Source: Pontibacter actiniarum (GTDB taxonomy: Bacteria; Bacteroidota; Bacteroidia; Cytophagales; Hymenobacteraceae). Taken from it: 64,000 nt of DNA. The position numbers were made by a program, and so were the translations under genes. The notes under the pieces are model-generated. The model was given only the letters and a program-made list of their open reading frames with translations, was not told the DNA's origin and searched no databases. Positions 8,726-17,768 of the stretch are shown in pieces (within the stretch, counting starts at the first letter, position 1; each line of letters opens with the position of its first letter). Location of the stretch: the NCBI RefSeq assembly GCF_003585765.1, contig NZ_CP021235.1, positions 2,914,001 through 2,978,000 of the forward strand, written 5' to 3'.

Positions 8726-9592
8726 ATGCTTAGCTTATACAACAAATCCCTCTTACTGCTTTCGGCTTTCTGCGCGGTGCTTAGCTGCTGCTCATGCTCC
8801 AAGAGCGAATCGCCGAAACCGGTGATTACCACCCCTACGGCCCCTACCGACAAAAACTGGACCTTTGAGACCACCCCTGCCTGGGCAGACGAGTTTGACT
8901 ACAACGGGCTCCCCGACAAGAGCAAGTGGAGCTACGATATCGGGGGCACCGGCTGGGGCAACAATGAGCTGCAGTACTACTCCGACAGGGCCTCCAACGC
9001 AAGTGTAGCCAACGGTATCCTTTCCATCACCGCCCGAAAGGAGAACATGGAGGGCAAAGGCTATACTTCGGCCAGGCTGATCACCAAGGGGCAAGGCGAC
9101 TTTCTCTACGGCCGCTTCGAGATCCGGGCAAAGCTGCCTACCGGCCGGGGCACCTGGCCGGCCATCTGGATGCTCCCGACCGACTGGGCCTACGGCAGCT
9201 GGCCAAAATCCGGGGAGATAGACATTATGGAGCACGTCGGCTACGACCAGAACAAGGTGCACATTACGGTACACACCGATGCCTACAACCACAGCAAAGG
9301 CACACAGAAAGGCAACAGCAAAGTTATACCTACGGCTAGCACTGAGTTCCATGTTTACCGCGTGGACTGGACCCCGTACGCCGTCAGGGGCTACATAGAC
9401 AACCAGCCTGTGTTCGAGTACACCAACGAAGGCAAAGGCTTTACGTCCTGGCCCTTTGATAAGCGCTTTCACCTGCTGCTAAACGTTGCCGTGGGTGGCG
9501 ACTGGGGCGGTGCCGAAGGGGTTGACGCTTCTGTTTTCCCACAAACGATGGAGGTAGACTATGTGCGCGTGTACAAAATGAAAAGCGCCTAG
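8726..9592 (+). CDS. Glycoside hydrolase family 16 lipoprotein (laminarinase-type endo-beta-glucanase)
   Basis: This 288-residue enzyme has a lipoprotein signal (Cys-rich LSCCSCSKS near 19-26) and one GH16 domain. The catalytic signature GEIDIMEH places the nucleophile at Glu164, the assisting Asp at 166 and the acid/base at Glu169. The spaced ExDxxE form is that of beta-1,3-glucanases and laminarinases. GRGTWPAIWMLP (141-151) and the C-terminal NVAVGGDWGG are also typical of this subgroup. It should cut beta-1,3 (or mixed-link) glucan at the cell surface for the SusCD pair. It lies between the PKD lipoprotein and the GH3 gene in the same orientation. Exact linkage specificity is inference. 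Confidence 0.92.
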   Translation: MLSLYNKSLLLLSAFCAVLSCCSCSKSESPKPVITTPTAPTDKNWTFETTPAWADEFDYNGLPDKSKWSYDIGGTGWGNNELQYYSDRASNASVANGILSITARKENMEGKGYTSARLITKGQGDFLYGRFEIRAKLPTGRGTWPAIWMLPTDWAYGSWPKSGEIDIMEHVGYDQNKVHITVHTDAYNHSKGTQKGNSKVIPTASTEFHVYRVDWTPYAVRGYIDNQPVFEYTNEGKGFTSWPFDKRFHLLLNVAVGGDWGGAEGVDASVFPQTMEVDYVRVYKMKSA

Positions 9593-9643
9593 CCTCCACA
9601 CCGGTCACAATTAAGCAACACGAATACCTTTATACACCACAGC

Positions 9644-12004
9644 ATGAAAATCAAAAACCTAGCGCTTGCCGCACTTGTCGCACTCGCGTGCCTGCCGAAT
9701 GCACAAGCCCAGAAAGGCAAAACCTCCAAAGCTCTTAAGGCCCAGGCCACCCCCAGCCCAACCGACATAGACCAGAAGGTGGAGGAGCTGCTTGCCAAAA
9801 TGACTTTGGAGGAGAAAGTGGGCCAAATGGCACAGATAACCCTGGACGTGGTTGGAAAGGGGGAAAACCGCTACTCCAGCATCGAGCCCCTGCAACTGGA
9901 CGAAGCCGAGCTGAAGAAGGCCCTGGTAGACTACAAAATCGGTTCGGTGCTGAACACGGCCAACAACCGCGCCCTTACACCGGAGAAGTGGTACAGCGTT
10001 ATCAGCCAGATTCAGGAGGTGGCAACCAAAGACACGCGGTTGGGCATACCGGTGATTTACGGCGTGGATGAAATTCACGGGGCCACCTACACCGCAGGAG
10101 CCACTATGTTCCCCCAGCAGATCGGCCAGGCGGCCAGCCGCAACCGGGAGCTGGTCCGGCGCGGGGCCGAAATCACCGCTTACGAAACGCGCGCCAGCTC
10201 CATCCCCTGGAACTTTTCGCCGGTACTGGATTTAGGGGCTGACCCGAGGTTTTCGCGCCAGTTCGAGTCTTTCGGCGAGGACCCTTACCTGGCGGCAGAG
10301 CTGGGTGTGCAGATGATAGACGGCTATGAAGGCGTGCGGAACAACATCGGCCACCCGGAGCATGTAGCCTCCTGCATGAAGCACTTCCTGGGTTATCAGG
10401 TACCGACCTCGGGCAAAGACAGAACCCCCACCACGATCTCAGAAACGGAGCTGCGCGAGTACCACCTCCCCTCTTTTAAAGCCGCAATCGACGCCGGGGC
10501 GCACACGATTATGATCAACTCGGGCATTATAAACGGCGTGCCGGTGCACTCCAACCACGACATCCTGACAAAGCTGCTCAAGGAAGAACTCGGCTTTAAA
10601 GGTTTAGTGGTAACAGACTGGGGCGACATTGAGTACCTGCACACCCGCGACCGCGTCGCCTCCACCCACAAAGAGGCCATTATGATGGCTGTTAACGCGG
10701 GGGTGGATATGTCGATGATCCCCTACCAGTACGAGCCCTTCTGCAACGGATTGGTGGAGCTGGTGAAGGAGGGAAAGGTGAAAGAGGAGCGCATAAACGA
10801 CGCCGTTCGCCGTATTCTCCGCGTAAAGTACGCCCTGAACCTGTTTGAGCGGCCCACCACCAACCCGAAAGACTACCCGCTGTTTGGCAGCAAGGCCTTT
10901 GAGCAGGCAGCCTACCAAATGGCGGCGGAGTCCATCACGCTGCTCAAGAACGAGAAGAACGTGCTGCCGCTTGCCAAGTCCGCAAAAGTGCTGGTAACCG
11001 GGCCAAACGCCAACAGCATGCGCACCCTGAACGGCGCCTGGACCTACTCCTGGCAAGGCGAAAAAGTAGAGGAGTTTACCGGCAAGTACAACACCATTCT
11101 GGAGGCTTTGCAGCAGGAGCTTGGGAAGAAGAACGTTACCTACGTGCCCGGCGTGAGCTACAAGGCGGACGGCAAGTACTACGAAGAAGTCGCCGAGAAC
11201 ATAGACCAGGCCGTAGCAGCCGCCAAAGGGGTGGACGCCATCATTCTGTGCCTTGGGGAGAACACCTCCACCGAAACCCCCGGTAACCTTAGCGACCTGT
11301 ACCTGTCAGACCTGCAGACAGAGCTGGCACAGAAGCTGGCCGCTACCGGCAAGCCTGTTATACTTGTGCTAAACGAGGGCAGGCCCCGGGTGATCAGCCG
11401 GATTGAGCCGGAAGTACAGGCGGTGGTGCAAGCTTACCAGCCGGGCAACTTCGGGGGCGACGCCCTGGCCGACGTGCTGTCCGGTGACGTGAACCCGTCG
11501 GGCAAACTCCCTTACAACTACCCGCGCTACCCCAATGCCTTGGTGCCTTACATACACAAGCCGGCAGCAGAGCAGGGCAAGGTAGCAGGCGTCTATAACT
11601 ACGAGGCAGACTACAGCCCGCAATACGAGTTCGGCCATGGCCTGAGCTACACCACCTTCACGTACAGCAACCTGGAGCTAAGCAAGCCGCAGCTTTTAGC
11701 CAACGAACAGCTTACGGTCTCTGTAACCGTGAAGAACACCGGCAGCAGAGAGGGCAAGGAAACGGTGCAGCTGTTTACCTCCGACCTGTATGCCAGTGGC
11801 ATTACCCCGGATGTAAGGCGCCTGCGCCGGTTCGAAAAGATAGCGCTGAAGCCGGGCGAAAGCAAAACCCTCACCTTTACGCTCACCCCGGATGATCTTG
11901 CCTATATCGACAGAAACGGCAAGAAAACAATCGAGGCCGGTGAGTTTGAGGTACGGATCGGGGATCAGGCACAGAAGTTTACCCTGGTGGGCCACACGTT
12001 CTGA
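9644..12004 (+). CDS. Glycoside hydrolase family 3 beta-glucosidase (BglX-like)
   Basis: This 786-residue protein has a signal peptide (about 1-22) and therefore acts in the periplasm. The N-terminal GH3 barrel contains the nucleophile Asp325 in GLVVTDWGDIEYL. The alpha/beta sandwich follows (ESITLLKNEKNVLPLAK, GPNANSMRTLNGAWTYSW), and a C-terminal fibronectin III-like domain starts near 680 (NEQLTVSVTVKNTGSREG). It should release glucose from the oligosaccharides made by the GH16 enzyme. It lies 51 bases after the GH16 gene and ends at a bidirectional terminator. Substrate is inferred from family and context. Confidence 0.94.
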   Translation: MKIKNLALAALVALACLPNAQAQKGKTSKALKAQATPSPTDIDQKVEELLAKMTLEEKVGQMAQITLDVVGKGENRYSSIEPLQLDEAELKKALVDYKIGSVLNTANNRALTPEKWYSVISQIQEVATKDTRLGIPVIYGVDEIHGATYTAGATMFPQQIGQAASRNRELVRRGAEITAYETRASSIPWNFSPVLDLGADPRFSRQFESFGEDPYLAAELGVQMIDGYEGVRNNIGHPEHVASCMKHFLGYQVPTSGKDRTPTTISETELREYHLPSFKAAIDAGAHTIMINSGIINGVPVHSNHDILTKLLKEELGFKGLVVTDWGDIEYLHTRDRVASTHKEAIMMAVNAGVDMSMIPYQYEPFCNGLVELVKEGKVKEERINDAVRRILRVKYALNLFERPTTNPKDYPLFGSKAFEQAAYQMAAESITLLKNEKNVLPLAKSAKVLVTGPNANSMRTLNGAWTYSWQGEKVEEFTGKYNTILEALQQELGKKNVTYVPGVSYKADGKYYEEVAENIDQAVAAAKGVDAIILCLGENTSTETPGNLSDLYLSDLQTELAQKLAATGKPVILVLNEGRPRVISRIEPEVQAVVQAYQPGNFGGDALADVLSGDVNPSGKLPYNYPRYPNALVPYIHKPAAEQGKVAGVYNYEADYSPQYEFGHGLSYTTFTYSNLELSKPQLLANEQLTVSVTVKNTGSREGKETVQLFTSDLYASGITPDVRRLRRFEKIALKPGESKTLTFTLTPDDLAYIDRNGKKTIEAGEFEVRIGDQAQKFTLVGHTF

Positions 12005-12062
12005 GGCAGCTGTTGCCACGGCAGCAAAACCTCTGCGGTGTAAACCTGCCAAGTGTAAACGC

Positions 12063-12111
12063 AAGTATGAAAAAAGGATCGGCCATGGTGGCCGATCCTT
12101 TTTTCATACTT
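12063..12111. terminator. Bidirectional terminator between GH3 and the convergent regulator
   Basis: A perfect 23-bp inverted repeat (12063-12085 and 12089-12111, loop TGG) has a GC core GGATCGGCCA, flanked by A6 on the left and T6 on the right, so it works in both directions. The ends of both arms are AAGTATG/CATACTT, a variant of the heptamer enriched across the window. Confidence 0.9.
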
Positions 12112-12141
12112 GGCTGCAGGGGCCGCAACTAAACAGAGAGG

Positions 12142-15075
12142 CTAGTAGTGCAGCATAAACTCCGTCAGGTTCACCTCCTGGCCCAGGTTCATCTTCTTCC
12201 GGATTCTGTACCGGCTCGTTTCCACCCCCCTAAGCGAGAGCTTCAGCAGCGAAGCCACCTCCTTGCTGGTCAGGTTCAGGCGTAGGTAGGCGCAGAGCTT
12301 CAGGTCGCGGTGTGTCAGGTCTGGGTAGGCCTCGCGCAGGCGCTTCAGAAAGTCCTGGTGCACCTGGTTGAAGTGGAGCTCAAACTGCTCCCAGTTATTT
12401 TCAAACTTTATCTCCTCCTCTACCGACTTAAGCAGCTTTTTGAGTTGCTTCTGCGTGTCCTTGCAGCTAACCAGCTCAATTGTCTCGTGCAGCTGGTCCC
12501 GCACCTTGTGCACCGCCTCCACGTTGTGCATCACATGAACGGCTGAGGTCGTAAGCTCCTTATTCTTATGCAGCAGCTCGTTCTCCAGCTTTTCGTTGTT
12601 GAGGCGAATAATTTCTCTTTCGGCCAGCAGCACCTCCTCCATGTGCTGCGCTTCCTTCAGCTTCAGGGCCTTCTCCTTTTCTTCCTGCAGCCGCAGTTTG
12701 GTGTGGTGGATGTGCCTGCCTACCATGTACTTGGTCAGCAAAAGAAGTACCACGGCAAGTACAGCGTAGCCCACGTACGCCCACCAGGACCTGTACCAGG
12801 GCGGCAGCACCACAAAGGTATAGGTCGCCTCCTCGCTCTGCTTATCGTAAATGTTCTTTGCCCTTACATGGAACGTATAAGTGCCCTCCCGCAGGTTGGT
12901 GTACTCCTTTTGCAGCGATGCAGTCCAGGTAGACCACTTCTCGTCCAGCCCCTCCAGGTAGTACTGGTAGCGCACCTTGTCGATGTCATCGTAAGAGATG
13001 GCACCGTACGTGAACTTCAGGGAGTTGAGGCCATAGGGCAGTTCCGGCACCTCCTCTCCCGGCTGATGCAGCACCACCAGCCCGGCGTTCTGGTACGTAC
13101 CGCCCGACAAAAGCGAGTCCTGGGCCTGGGTGTTGCTTTCCACTTTCCTGATCAGCGTGTAGAAGGTCTTGCTTAGGCTTTTAGCCTGCAGGTACGAAGG
13201 GTGGTAATGCACAAAGCCCTCGTCGATACCGATCAGCACGTTTAGCGGGTTGTAGTGCATCATGTGCTCAAAGCCGCCGATCAGCTTGCCCTGCAGTTTG
13301 TTGAAGACGTTCTTCTCCACCTCATAGCTGCCGTTGCTCCGCTTCTTTAGCACCCCCATCTCATCCCCGGCCGAAAACCAGATGCTGCCCTCGCTGTCCT
13401 GTGTCAGCTTCCGGATGTGCTGCTCGCGGTCAAAGAGCTTGCCCAGCTCCTCATGCGGTTCAAAGCGGTCGCTGCGCGGGTTATACTTGTACACGCCCCG
13501 CTCGCCGGTGAAAACAAGCTTCCCGTCAATCTTAAAGACATTGATAAACAAGCTGGACGGGAAGCCGGCCCGCTCATCGTAGAAACGCAACTGCCTGACA
13601 CTGTCCAGTTGCTCCGAAAGCCGGAGCCTGTAGACTCCCTTATAGCCGTGCGCCACCCAGATGTTGCCTTCCTTGTCCTCCTCCATTACCCGCGAAGACT
13701 CCTCGAAACCGTTGATCTTGTGCTGGAAAACCAGCTGCCCATCCACAAACCGGTAAAGCAAAAGCCCATTGTAAGTCCCACAGACCACGTAACCCGGGTG
13801 AGAAGCCAGGGGCATAAACATCCAGGCGCCGCGGTGCCCCGACAGTCGGCGTGCTGTGTTATTGATAAGCTCGTAGGGGCCGTTGTGGTGCGAGAGCAAA
13901 AGCTTTCCGTTGATCTTCTGCAGGTTGTACACCTGCCCGTGGGAGTTCTCTACCAGCTTAAAGGGCGCTGGGTGTAGCGGGTTCTCGGCATTGGACCAGG
14001 CCTTGTAGTACAGGCCGTCGTTGGTGCCCAGGTACAGTGTGTTGTTGTGCAGCAACGAAGTATAGCCGGTGCCGAGCACACCGTTTTTGGCGTTGAAAAG
14101 CGTGAAAGCAGAGTTTGTCTCCACATAGTCGATGCCGTTGTTGAGCCCCAGCCACAGGTTACCCGCCTGGTCCTGGTAGATGCTGCGCACGTTGCTGTTC
14201 TGAAGCCCTTTCTCCCTGTTCAGGTGCTGCCGCGGCACTCCCTCCTGGTCCACAATGAGCAGGCCGTCATGGGCTGTGCCTATGGCGTACTCCTCGGGCA
14301 GGCTAATGGCTGTGTATACTTTGTTTTTGTTCAGAAACGCCTCTACCTCCCAGTTTACCGGCGTAAAACCACTGTAGCCGTCGTACACGAAAATGCCGTC
14401 CTCCTCGGTAAACACCAGCGACTGTCCGTCTTTGTAAGGCAGCATGGCCACCACCACGTAGTCAGCCATCTTTTCGCTGCCGGGTATCAACACGAACTTC
14501 TCGTTCTTCAGCTCATATATCCCCTTGGCAGGCACAGGCACCAACAGCTTGTTCAGCACAAAAAAAGGAAAACCAGTTGGTGATGCGGGTGCCCTGTACA
14601 CCTTTACCTTGTCGTTCTGCAGGTGGTATATGGCCTCCACGGTACAGTAAAAGATGCCCTCGTCGGAAGTATAGATCTTCCAGACATCGTCAAAGCTTCG
14701 GTATTGAGGCGCTATTTTCTGCTTAAGGGAAACGTAGCTCATCAGCCCCTGGCTGTCGGGCTGCAGGTAACCGAAATCATCCTGCCCGCCCACATAGATA
14801 CGCCCGGCCTTATCCACGGCAAGGGAGCGGGCAATGGTGCGGTTGGCCAGGGAGATCTGCCTCCAGTGGTTTCCGTCGAACTCCAGCACACCGAAACTGT
14901 TCCCAAAGTACATGACACCGCGATGGTCCTGCACCACATCCCAGTTTTGCGGTGCCGCCTTGTACTCTTTCTGTGTATAGTTCTTGATGTAGGGTATACC
15001 TTCGTTCTTTACCTGTGCCAGCGCCAGGCAGCATTGTAAGAGCAAGAACAGCAGCAACACACTCAGCTTCTTCAT
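12142..15075 (-). CDS. Membrane-spanning one-component regulator: propeller, Y_Y_Y and LuxR-type HTH
   Basis: This 977-residue protein has a signal peptide, a long periplasmic sensor made of two-component-regulator propeller repeats (for example NSNVRSIYQDQAGNLWLGL), a triple-tyrosine (Y_Y_Y) domain near 680-755, one transmembrane helix (about 764-786), a coiled coil, and a C-terminal LuxR/GerE-type helix-turn-helix (about 920-965, LTSKEVASLLKLSLRGVETS). No kinase or receiver domain is present. It probably senses glycan fragments in the periplasm and binds DNA directly from the membrane. I chose the start at 15075 because it gives a signal peptide; an open frame runs 180 bases further upstream. 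It converges on the GH3 gene and is the likely regulator of the SusCD locus. Confidence 0.85.
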   Translation of the reverse strand: MKKLSVLLLFLLLQCCLALAQVKNEGIPYIKNYTQKEYKAAPQNWDVVQDHRGVMYFGNSFGVLEFDGNHWRQISLANRTIARSLAVDKAGRIYVGGQDDFGYLQPDSQGLMSYVSLKQKIAPQYRSFDDVWKIYTSDEGIFYCTVEAIYHLQNDKVKVYRAPASPTGFPFFVLNKLLVPVPAKGIYELKNEKFVLIPGSEKMADYVVVAMLPYKDGQSLVFTEEDGIFVYDGYSGFTPVNWEVEAFLNKNKVYTAISLPEEYAIGTAHDGLLIVDQEGVPRQHLNREKGLQNSNVRSIYQDQAGNLWLGLNNGIDYVETNSAFTLFNAKNGVLGTGYTSLLHNNTLYLGTNDGLYYKAWSNAENPLHPAPFKLVENSHGQVYNLQKINGKLLLSHHNGPYELINNTARRLSGHRGAWMFMPLASHPGYVVCGTYNGLLLYRFVDGQLVFQHKINGFEESSRVMEEDKEGNIWVAHGYKGVYRLRLSEQLDSVRQLRFYDERAGFPSSLFINVFKIDGKLVFTGERGVYKYNPRSDRFEPHEELGKLFDREQHIRKLTQDSEGSIWFSAGDEMGVLKKRSNGSYEVEKNVFNKLQGKLIGGFEHMMHYNPLNVLIGIDEGFVHYHPSYLQAKSLSKTFYTLIRKVESNTQAQDSLLSGGTYQNAGLVVLHQPGEEVPELPYGLNSLKFTYGAISYDDIDKVRYQYYLEGLDEKWSTWTASLQKEYTNLREGTYTFHVRAKNIYDKQSEEATYTFVVLPPWYRSWWAYVGYAVLAVVLLLLTKYMVGRHIHHTKLRLQEEKEKALKLKEAQHMEEVLLAEREIIRLNNEKLENELLHKNKELTTSAVHVMHNVEAVHKVRDQLHETIELVSCKDTQKQLKKLLKSVEEEIKFENNWEQFELHFNQVHQDFLKRLREAYPDLTHRDLKLCAYLRLNLTSKEVASLLKLSLRGVETSRYRIRKKMNLGQEVNLTEFMLHY

Positions 15076-15462
15076 GGTAATTCCCGCCTCTCTATAGATC
15101 TGCTTTAAGATATGGAGTTGATAACTACACCTGCCTTCGGCTATCCCCTTACTTTCAGGAGCGCCTGCAGCAGACGGCTTTACTCTGCTCACCGGAAACA
15201 GGGTGTTCCCCTTTTTGCCCGCACGAGCTGCCGCATTACCAGAAACCGGCAACACTCATTGTAAAGCATAATTTAATATTCGTAAATAAAAAGGAATTTT
15301 CAAAAAGCCAGCACTCACTTACGTAGCGCGCCTACCCTGTGGCAGCCACAGCCCGCTAACAAACCGGCTTGTACCCAGGCAGCTGTACACAGCGGGCCAC
15401 AAAAAAAAGCGGGAGCCTTCTCAGGCACCCGCTCCATCGTACTTTCCCATAGTGGCAAGGCT
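15076..15462. other. Intergenic region between regulator and erythromycin-esterase-like gene
   Basis: The right part up to about 15434 holds the terminator of the minus-strand neighbour. The left part is the leader of the regulator gene, with an AT-rich stretch at about 15258-15300 that probably carries its promoter. A small 7-bp palindrome (CTGTGGC/GCCACAG, 15337-15351) is present. I see no gene. Confidence 0.5.
15401..15434 (-). terminator. Terminator of the erythromycin-esterase-like gene
   Basis: Read on the minus strand, an imperfect GCGGGTGCC/GGCTCCCGC hairpin is followed by eight T residues. Confidence 0.75.
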
Positions 15463-16743
15463 TTAGTAGTTCCAGGGGTAGAGGTCCGGCTCTTTTCCGC
15501 CGCGGTTCTTCATGCGGAGCGGGTGCACAGCCTCGGTTTCCTCGAAATAGAGGAAGGCATCGTATCGCTCGGGGATAACAGTGGGAACATAGTTGCCGAA
15601 CATCTCATACTTGGGGTCATACACTACGCCAATAGCGCGGTGGCCGATCCGCTGCTGCAGCTCCGGCACGTTTTTCAGGTCGGCAGAGAGGATGATCTTG
15701 TCATCTGTGCTGATGTTGTGGAGCATCTCCTCCCAGCTTCCCTCCACGGCAGGCGGCACGTCCATTTTCTGCATGGGGGCGCCCCAGCTTCTCCCGGCAA
15801 TAACGGTGCCCTGGTAGGAGCCAAAACCGACCAGCTTCACATTCTCCCGGCCGTACTTCTCCCGGGCCAGCTGCCCGATGTTGAACATGCCGTCATCGGC
15901 CATGTCGGTGTAGCGGGCGTCGCCGATGTGGGTGTTGTGCTCCCACACAATCGCTTTGGCCTCCGGCCCATGAAACTCCAGTAACCGGTCCAGGGTCTCC
16001 ATCATGTGGCTGTCACGCACGTTCCAGGACTCGCTGCTCCCCCGCACCATGGCCCGGTAATACTTCTCCGCATTGGCAGCCACCAGCGCGTTCTGCTTCG
16101 TGTTGAAATCCTGCTCCGGGTCATCGGTGAAGGTACGCTGCTGCTGCACTTTCTGGAGCATCTCGACCACCTCGCTCTCACAGTCGGTCGGCACAAAGGC
16201 CGTGGCCTGGGCATAGGTCTGCGGGTCGCGGTTAAAGGGCTCAAAGCAGTTGATGGCAAGGCGCGCCGCCTCGGCGGCCTGCCCGTCGTTACGCTCCAGG
16301 AAACGCACGATCTGGTCCAGCGACTCCCACAGGCTGTATACATCCAAACCGTAGAAGCCCACCTTCTCTTTGCCGTTGCGCTGGTTGTTGTACTCGCGCA
16401 GCCACTCGGTCAGGGCGGCCACCTCCCAATTGGCCCACATCCAGGTGGGCCAGCGGCGGTACACCTGCAGCACATCCGCAATCTTACTGCCCGCGTTCGG
16501 GTAGCCCTTTACCAGCCTGTTCACGGCGTAGCACTCAGGCCAGTCACCTTCCACCGCTATAAAGTTGAAGCCCTTTTCCTGTACCAGCCGTTTGGAGATG
16601 GCCGTGCGCCAGGTGTAGTACTCCGAGGTGCCGTGCGAGGCCTCCCCCAGCATGACCACCCGGGCGTCCCCGATTTCGCTGATCAACGTGTCCAGGTCTT
16701 TTTCCTTCGTAAGTGCGGTATAGTGAAAAGGTTTGTTTCCCAT
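15463..16743 (-). CDS. Erythromycin esterase family protein
   Basis: This 426-residue protein matches the EreA/EreB-like hydrolase superfamily. The N-terminal MLGEASHGTSEYYTWR motif provides Glu34 and His37, which correspond to the family's active-site residues. FIAVEGDWPECYAVNR, GLDVYSLWESL and IVWEHNTHIGDARYTDM are further conserved blocks. There is no signal peptide, so it acts in the cytoplasm. Many chromosomal members have unknown substrates, and macrolide resistance should not be assumed. It is monocistronic with its own terminator. Confidence 0.88.
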   Translation of the reverse strand: MGNKPFHYTALTKEKDLDTLISEIGDARVVMLGEASHGTSEYYTWRTAISKRLVQEKGFNFIAVEGDWPECYAVNRLVKGYPNAGSKIADVLQVYRRWPTWMWANWEVAALTEWLREYNNQRNGKEKVGFYGLDVYSLWESLDQIVRFLERNDGQAAEAARLAINCFEPFNRDPQTYAQATAFVPTDCESEVVEMLQKVQQQRTFTDDPEQDFNTKQNALVAANAEKYYRAMVRGSSESWNVRDSHMMETLDRLLEFHGPEAKAIVWEHNTHIGDARYTDMADDGMFNIGQLAREKYGRENVKLVGFGSYQGTVIAGRSWGAPMQKMDVPPAVEGSWEEMLHNISTDDKIILSADLKNVPELQQRIGHRAIGVVYDPKYEMFGNYVPTVIPERYDAFLYFEETEAVHPLRMKNRGGKEPDLYPWNY

Positions 16744-16822
16744 AGTTGTGTTCGCTTAAACGCAGCCTGTGCCTGCCGTAAATTTGCTGTATTGTACTTT
16801 TGTTGAGCAGTTTATGTTCCAC

Positions 16823-16862
16823 AAAAAAAAGCACCCGCTCTACTTATGAGTAAAGCGGGTGC
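16823..16862 (-). terminator. Terminator of the DUF4197 gene
   Basis: On the minus strand, GCACCCGCT and AGCGGGTGC form a 9-bp stem (16831-16862) followed by eight T residues. Confidence 0.85.
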
Positions 16863-16889
16863 AAAGCTTAGTTAAGGGTATAACCTGGC

Positions 16890-17621
16890 TTACGACCGGT
16901 TCTGCTGTGAAAACACGCGGCGCAGCAGCTCCGTGGTGCGCGCCAGCGGGTTCTCCCGTATCTTCTCCTCCTCCTGCGCCACCAGCAGGAACAGGCCGTC
17001 GATGGCCTTCTGGGTTGCGTAGTCGTCCAGGTCGGGGTTTACCTTCTGCACCAGCGGGATCTTGTTGTACTGGTTCACCACATCGGTATAGTAGCGGGTG
17101 GCATTGGTTTTCTCCAGCGACTTGACCATAATGGGGTTAAAGGCGCTGTAAAGCTGCTCCGACGTGGTGCGCTTCAGGTAATTGGTCGCCGCGTCGTCTT
17201 CGCCGCGCAGGATGGCCCAGGCGTCCTGTATGGTCATTTGCTTGATGGCGTTCACGAAGATCGGCACCGCGCTTTTGGCGGCGTCCTCCGCCCCACGGTT
17301 CAGGGTAAGTATAAACTTATCGACCTCGTTGCCCAGCCCTACCTGGCGCAGGGTGTTCTCCACGCGCTGCACATCCTCCGGAAAAGGGATCTTGATGAGC
17401 GGGTTGCCAAAGTACCCGTTGGTTTGCGAGGCCTTGCTGGCGCCATTGTTAATGCCTACCTCCAGCGCCTGTTTCAGGCCAGCCGCCACTTCGGGTTGGG
17501 TAAGCGCTCCGTTCGCGCCGGCGGCCCTTACGCTATCCATGGTGCGCTGCACATCGGCAACCGTGCAGGCAGCCGTGCCCAGCGCCACAGCTATAAAAGA
17601 GGTGTAAAGTAATTTCTTCAT
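16890..17621 (-). CDS. DUF4197 domain-containing lipoprotein
   Basis: This 243-residue protein has a lipoprotein-like signal (MKKLLYTSFIAVALGTAAC, Cys19). The rest is a DUF4197 domain: LTQPEVAAGLKQALEVGINNGASKASQTNGYFGNPLIKIPFPEDV is its typical start (shown here in part), with ALNRGAEDAAKSAVPIF-like and TDVVNQYNKIPLV blocks following. The family is common in Bacteroidota and Proteobacteria and has no known function. I use the start at 17621, not 17660, because it begins the signal peptide. The plus-strand CinA gene diverges 147 bases away. Confidence 0.85.
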   Translation of the reverse strand: MKKLLYTSFIAVALGTAACTVADVQRTMDSVRAAGANGALTQPEVAAGLKQALEVGINNGASKASQTNGYFGNPLIKIPFPEDVQRVENTLRQVGLGNEVDKFILTLNRGAEDAAKSAVPIFVNAIKQMTIQDAWAILRGEDDAATNYLKRTTSEQLYSAFNPIMVKSLEKTNATRYYTDVVNQYNKIPLVQKVNPDLDDYATQKAIDGLFLLVAQEEEKIRENPLARTTELLRRVFSQQNRS

Positions 17622-17768
17622 AAATTGGGTTAATAAACGGGAAGTTAATTCAAAAGCCACGAAAAGAAAAGTCTTGTATCTTGTGTGACGTTATGTACGC
17701 CTGTTTAGGCAACAACTTTTCCTTTTGCGGGTTTAAAAGACCTACGCATAAATCAGACCAATACATTT

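Noticed and set aside
15076..15255. 60-codon N-terminal extension of the LuxR-type regulator
   Set aside because: It would bury the signal peptide, and the extension has no recognisable domain.
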